A stretch of 64,000 nt of DNA. Origin: Lysobacteraceae bacterium. GTDB taxonomy: Bacteria; Pseudomonadota; Gammaproteobacteria; Xanthomonadales; Rhodanobacteraceae. A program made the translations under genes and the position numbers. A model generated the notes under the pieces. It made no database searches. It was not told the DNA's origin and was given only the letters and a program-made list of their open reading frames with translations. The stretch spans positions 80,229 through 144,228 of the forward strand of contig SEHB01000012.1 of NCBI GenBank assembly GCA_004143945.1, in the 5' to 3' direction. Positions within the stretch are counted from its first letter, which is position 1. Every line of letters starts with the position of its first letter. Shown here in pieces: positions 62,960 to 64,000 of this stretch.

Positions 62960-63382
62960 ATGCAGATCTACTCGCACGTTCTCAATCTTCGGCTCTGGCA
63001 TCCCACGCTTGATCCAGATCTTGTTACTCGTACGCTGGGGCTAGAGCCTCAGATTGCTTGGCGTGCCGGCGATTCCCGCAAGACTCCGAAGGGCACACTG
63101 CTCGAGGGAGTCCGCTCCGAGGGGTACTGGTCCGCTGATCCATTCTCGTACGGTTGGCGCGAGTCCGCTGATGCTCAAATTGAGGACGCTCTTGAGGAGC
63201 TGATCACTCTATTGGAGCCACATCGGGACTTCCTGCAGGGCGTCACTCAAGGCGGTTTCGTGCGGGTTTGGGTGAGCTCCCATAGCAACCGCAACTTTTC
63301 GCTGGAGCTTTCCCCGGGCATGCTCGCCCGCTTAGCATCGCTTGGCGCAACATTCGTCCACGATGTGTATCAGGGTCCGTAA
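62960..63382 (+). CDS. Cassette 5, DUF4279 protein
   Basis: A 140-residue soluble protein with the DUF4279 pattern: SHVLNLRLWHPTLDPDLVTRTLGLEP, RAGDSRKTPKG, EGYWSADPFSYGW and FVRVWVSSHSNRNFSLELSPGM. DUF4279 proteins are small, cytosolic and of unknown role; they have been noted often in accessory DNA. The ATG is 11 bases after the attC 4 cleavage point. It is the last gene of the array before the broken attC. Confidence 0.75.
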   Translation: MQIYSHVLNLRLWHPTLDPDLVTRTLGLEPQIAWRAGDSRKTPKGTLLEGVRSEGYWSADPFSYGWRESADAQIEDALEELITLLEPHRDFLQGVTQGGFVRVWVSSHSNRNFSLELSPGMLARLASLGATFVHDVYQGP

Positions 63383-63387
63383 TGTGA

Positions 63388-63402
63388 GCCCTAACAATTC
63401 AT
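63388..63402 (+). repeat. attC: Truncated attC site 5
   Basis: GCCCTAACAATTCAT matches the left part of the other attC sites (CTAACAATTCAT in site 3) and then stops abruptly at GTATGGACTCC. The rest of the site is missing from the window. Confidence 0.75.
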
Positions 63403-63881
63403 GTATGGACTCCCCTTGCAAGTAGTCGTGTAAATCGTCTTCTGGCAAGCGGTGCGGTTGCAGTCGTGTATTCGGCCTTGGGTTGAGCGGCGAGCGCTCG
63501 GGCCAGGATGGAATCCGCCACAGCGAAGCCACACGTTCAATCGGCCGTATTGGGCCAGAAGTGTTATCGGCTTGCTCGCTGCGGGGACCGACTCGTTTGC
63601 CATCGACGTCACTCGGTGCAACGCGGGGTGGGAACTCAGGTAGTGGGCGTGTTCTGCACGCTGACGTGGTCGGGATCGAACGCCGATCGGTGATGTTCGG
63701 CGGCCCATAGCCGGCGTGCCTGCTTGTTGGCGAGCGCAACGGCCGCCTTGTTGTGTCCGACCCGTTCGGACAGGGCGAGCGCCCAGGCACGCGTCCGATC
63801 GAGCGGTTGCTGCTTCTTTGCCGCGAGCTTTGCGCTGCGCAAGACTGCGCGTGCGCCGTGGATCAGCAGCGTGCGAAGGTA
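63403..63881. mobile_element. Partial IS110/IS1111-type element inserted in attC
   Basis: From the broken attC to 63881 the sequence has a noncoding flank of about 230 bases and, on the minus strand, the C-terminal part of an IS110-family transposase. IS1111-group elements are known to target attC sites. The left end starts near TGTATGGACTCC. The other end is outside the window or cut by the next element. Confidence 0.65.
63636..63881 (-). pseudogene. IS110-family transposase C-terminal fragment
   Basis: The remaining part reads SYLRTLLIHGARAVLRSAKL, then RTRAWALALSERVGHNKAAVALANKQARRLW, ending at NTPTT. This is the conserved C-terminal domain of IS110/IS1111 transposases (YLR-LL-GAR and NKAAVALANK-AR motifs). 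The N-terminal RNase-H-like catalytic part is absent because the neighbouring IS begins at about 63882. Confidence 0.8.
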
Positions 63882-64000
63882 TGACCTGCTCCCCGTTTTC
63901 AGGGCCAGTCTGACTTAAGTAGAGTCCGCCAACCAGCGAGGGCGGACATGAAGAAGCGATTCACCGAAGAACAGATCATCGGCTTCCTGAAGCAGGCGGC
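63882..64000 (+). mobile_element. Left end of an IS3-family element
   Basis: It begins near TGACCTGCTCCCCG at 63882, as judged from the loss of the IS110 frame, and runs past the window. Only the left end and the first codons of its transposase are seen. Confidence 0.6.
63948..64000 (+). CDS. IS3-family transposase OrfA, 5' end
   Basis: The first 17 codons read MKKRFTEEQIIGFLKQA, the typical start of OrfA (helix-turn-helix protein) of IS3-family elements. The gene is cut by the window end. GAGGGCGG lies upstream of the ATG. Confidence 0.85.
   Translation, partial: MKKRFTEEQIIGFLKQA

Larger units (their letters stand above)
59839..63402. mobile_element. Chromosomal integron: integrase, attI and cassette array
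   Basis: The block contains a leftward intI, an attI region of about 165 bases, four complete attC sites of 56-60 bases that are nearly identical, and a fifth broken one. The cassettes run rightward, are visibly AT-richer than the neighbours and encode mainly small membrane or unknown proteins. The uniform attC sites are those of a resident chromosomal integron. No resistance gene is in the array. Confidence 0.9.

Noticed and set aside
63332..63790. 152-codon minus-strand frame at the integron end
   Set aside because: It runs across the broken attC and the noncoding IS flank and has no recognised domain; the transposase fragment is in another frame.

Overview
The window is GC-rich DNA (about 70% by eye in most genes) and reads as chromosome of a gammaproteobacterium of the Lysobacterales (Xanthomonadales) type. 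The evidence is the set of long TonB-dependent receptors, a SAM-I riboswitch in front of metX-metB-hom, LemA/M48 and winged-helix/TolB-propeller proteins, GTAG-type REP palindromes and a resident integron with near-identical attC sites. No rRNA, tRNA or CRISPR array was seen. The species cannot be named from sequence alone.

Layout. 1-9.9 kb: end of a TonB-like protein, a serine hydrolase, lemA with an M48 protease, a membrane-anchored winged-helix regulator, a DUF1223 protein and an AraC regulator. 10-14 kb: a broken TonB-dependent receptor and an ECF sigma/anti-sigma pair. 14.1-19.5 kb: prfC, then the riboswitch-controlled methionine operon. 19.6-23.5 kb: a second ECF sigma operon and pckG. 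24-31 kb: an Oar-like receptor, a TetR regulator, fadE and a hotdog protein. 31-44.7 kb: a mixed metabolic block with S-formylglutathione hydrolase, two NUDIX-neighbour genes, an NTP/NDP carrier, MOSC and GMC proteins, etfBA, a beta-helix protein, an ATP-grasp protein and others. 44.7-53.6 kb: an ECF sigma factor followed by a duplicated kinase/delta-60-like module. 53.7-59.7 kb: pldA, the ETF-quinone oxidoreductase, an amidase, alkB and a NUDIX gene. 59.8-64 kb: integron integrase, attI, five low-GC cassettes, then nested insertion sequences.

How genes fit together. FadE, EtfAB and ETF-QO form one route from acyl-CoA dehydrogenation to the quinone pool, although they are spread over 28 kb. 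The methionine genes carry the acyl, sulfur-transfer and homoserine-supply steps behind one SAM-sensing leader. Three ECF sigma systems are present, one of which sits directly before a Ser/Thr kinase. Four exported proteins (31.2, 40.3, 47.8 and 49.8 kb) share a short C-terminal tail of the F-x-D-G-[FM]-[ED] type. Several genes end inside GTAG REP palindromes that supply their TAG stop. The most unusual regions are the duplicated kinase/delta-60 module with a collapsed middle kinase, the shared C-terminal tail, and the integron end where an IS110/IS1111-type element appears to have entered an attC and was then hit by an IS3-type element.
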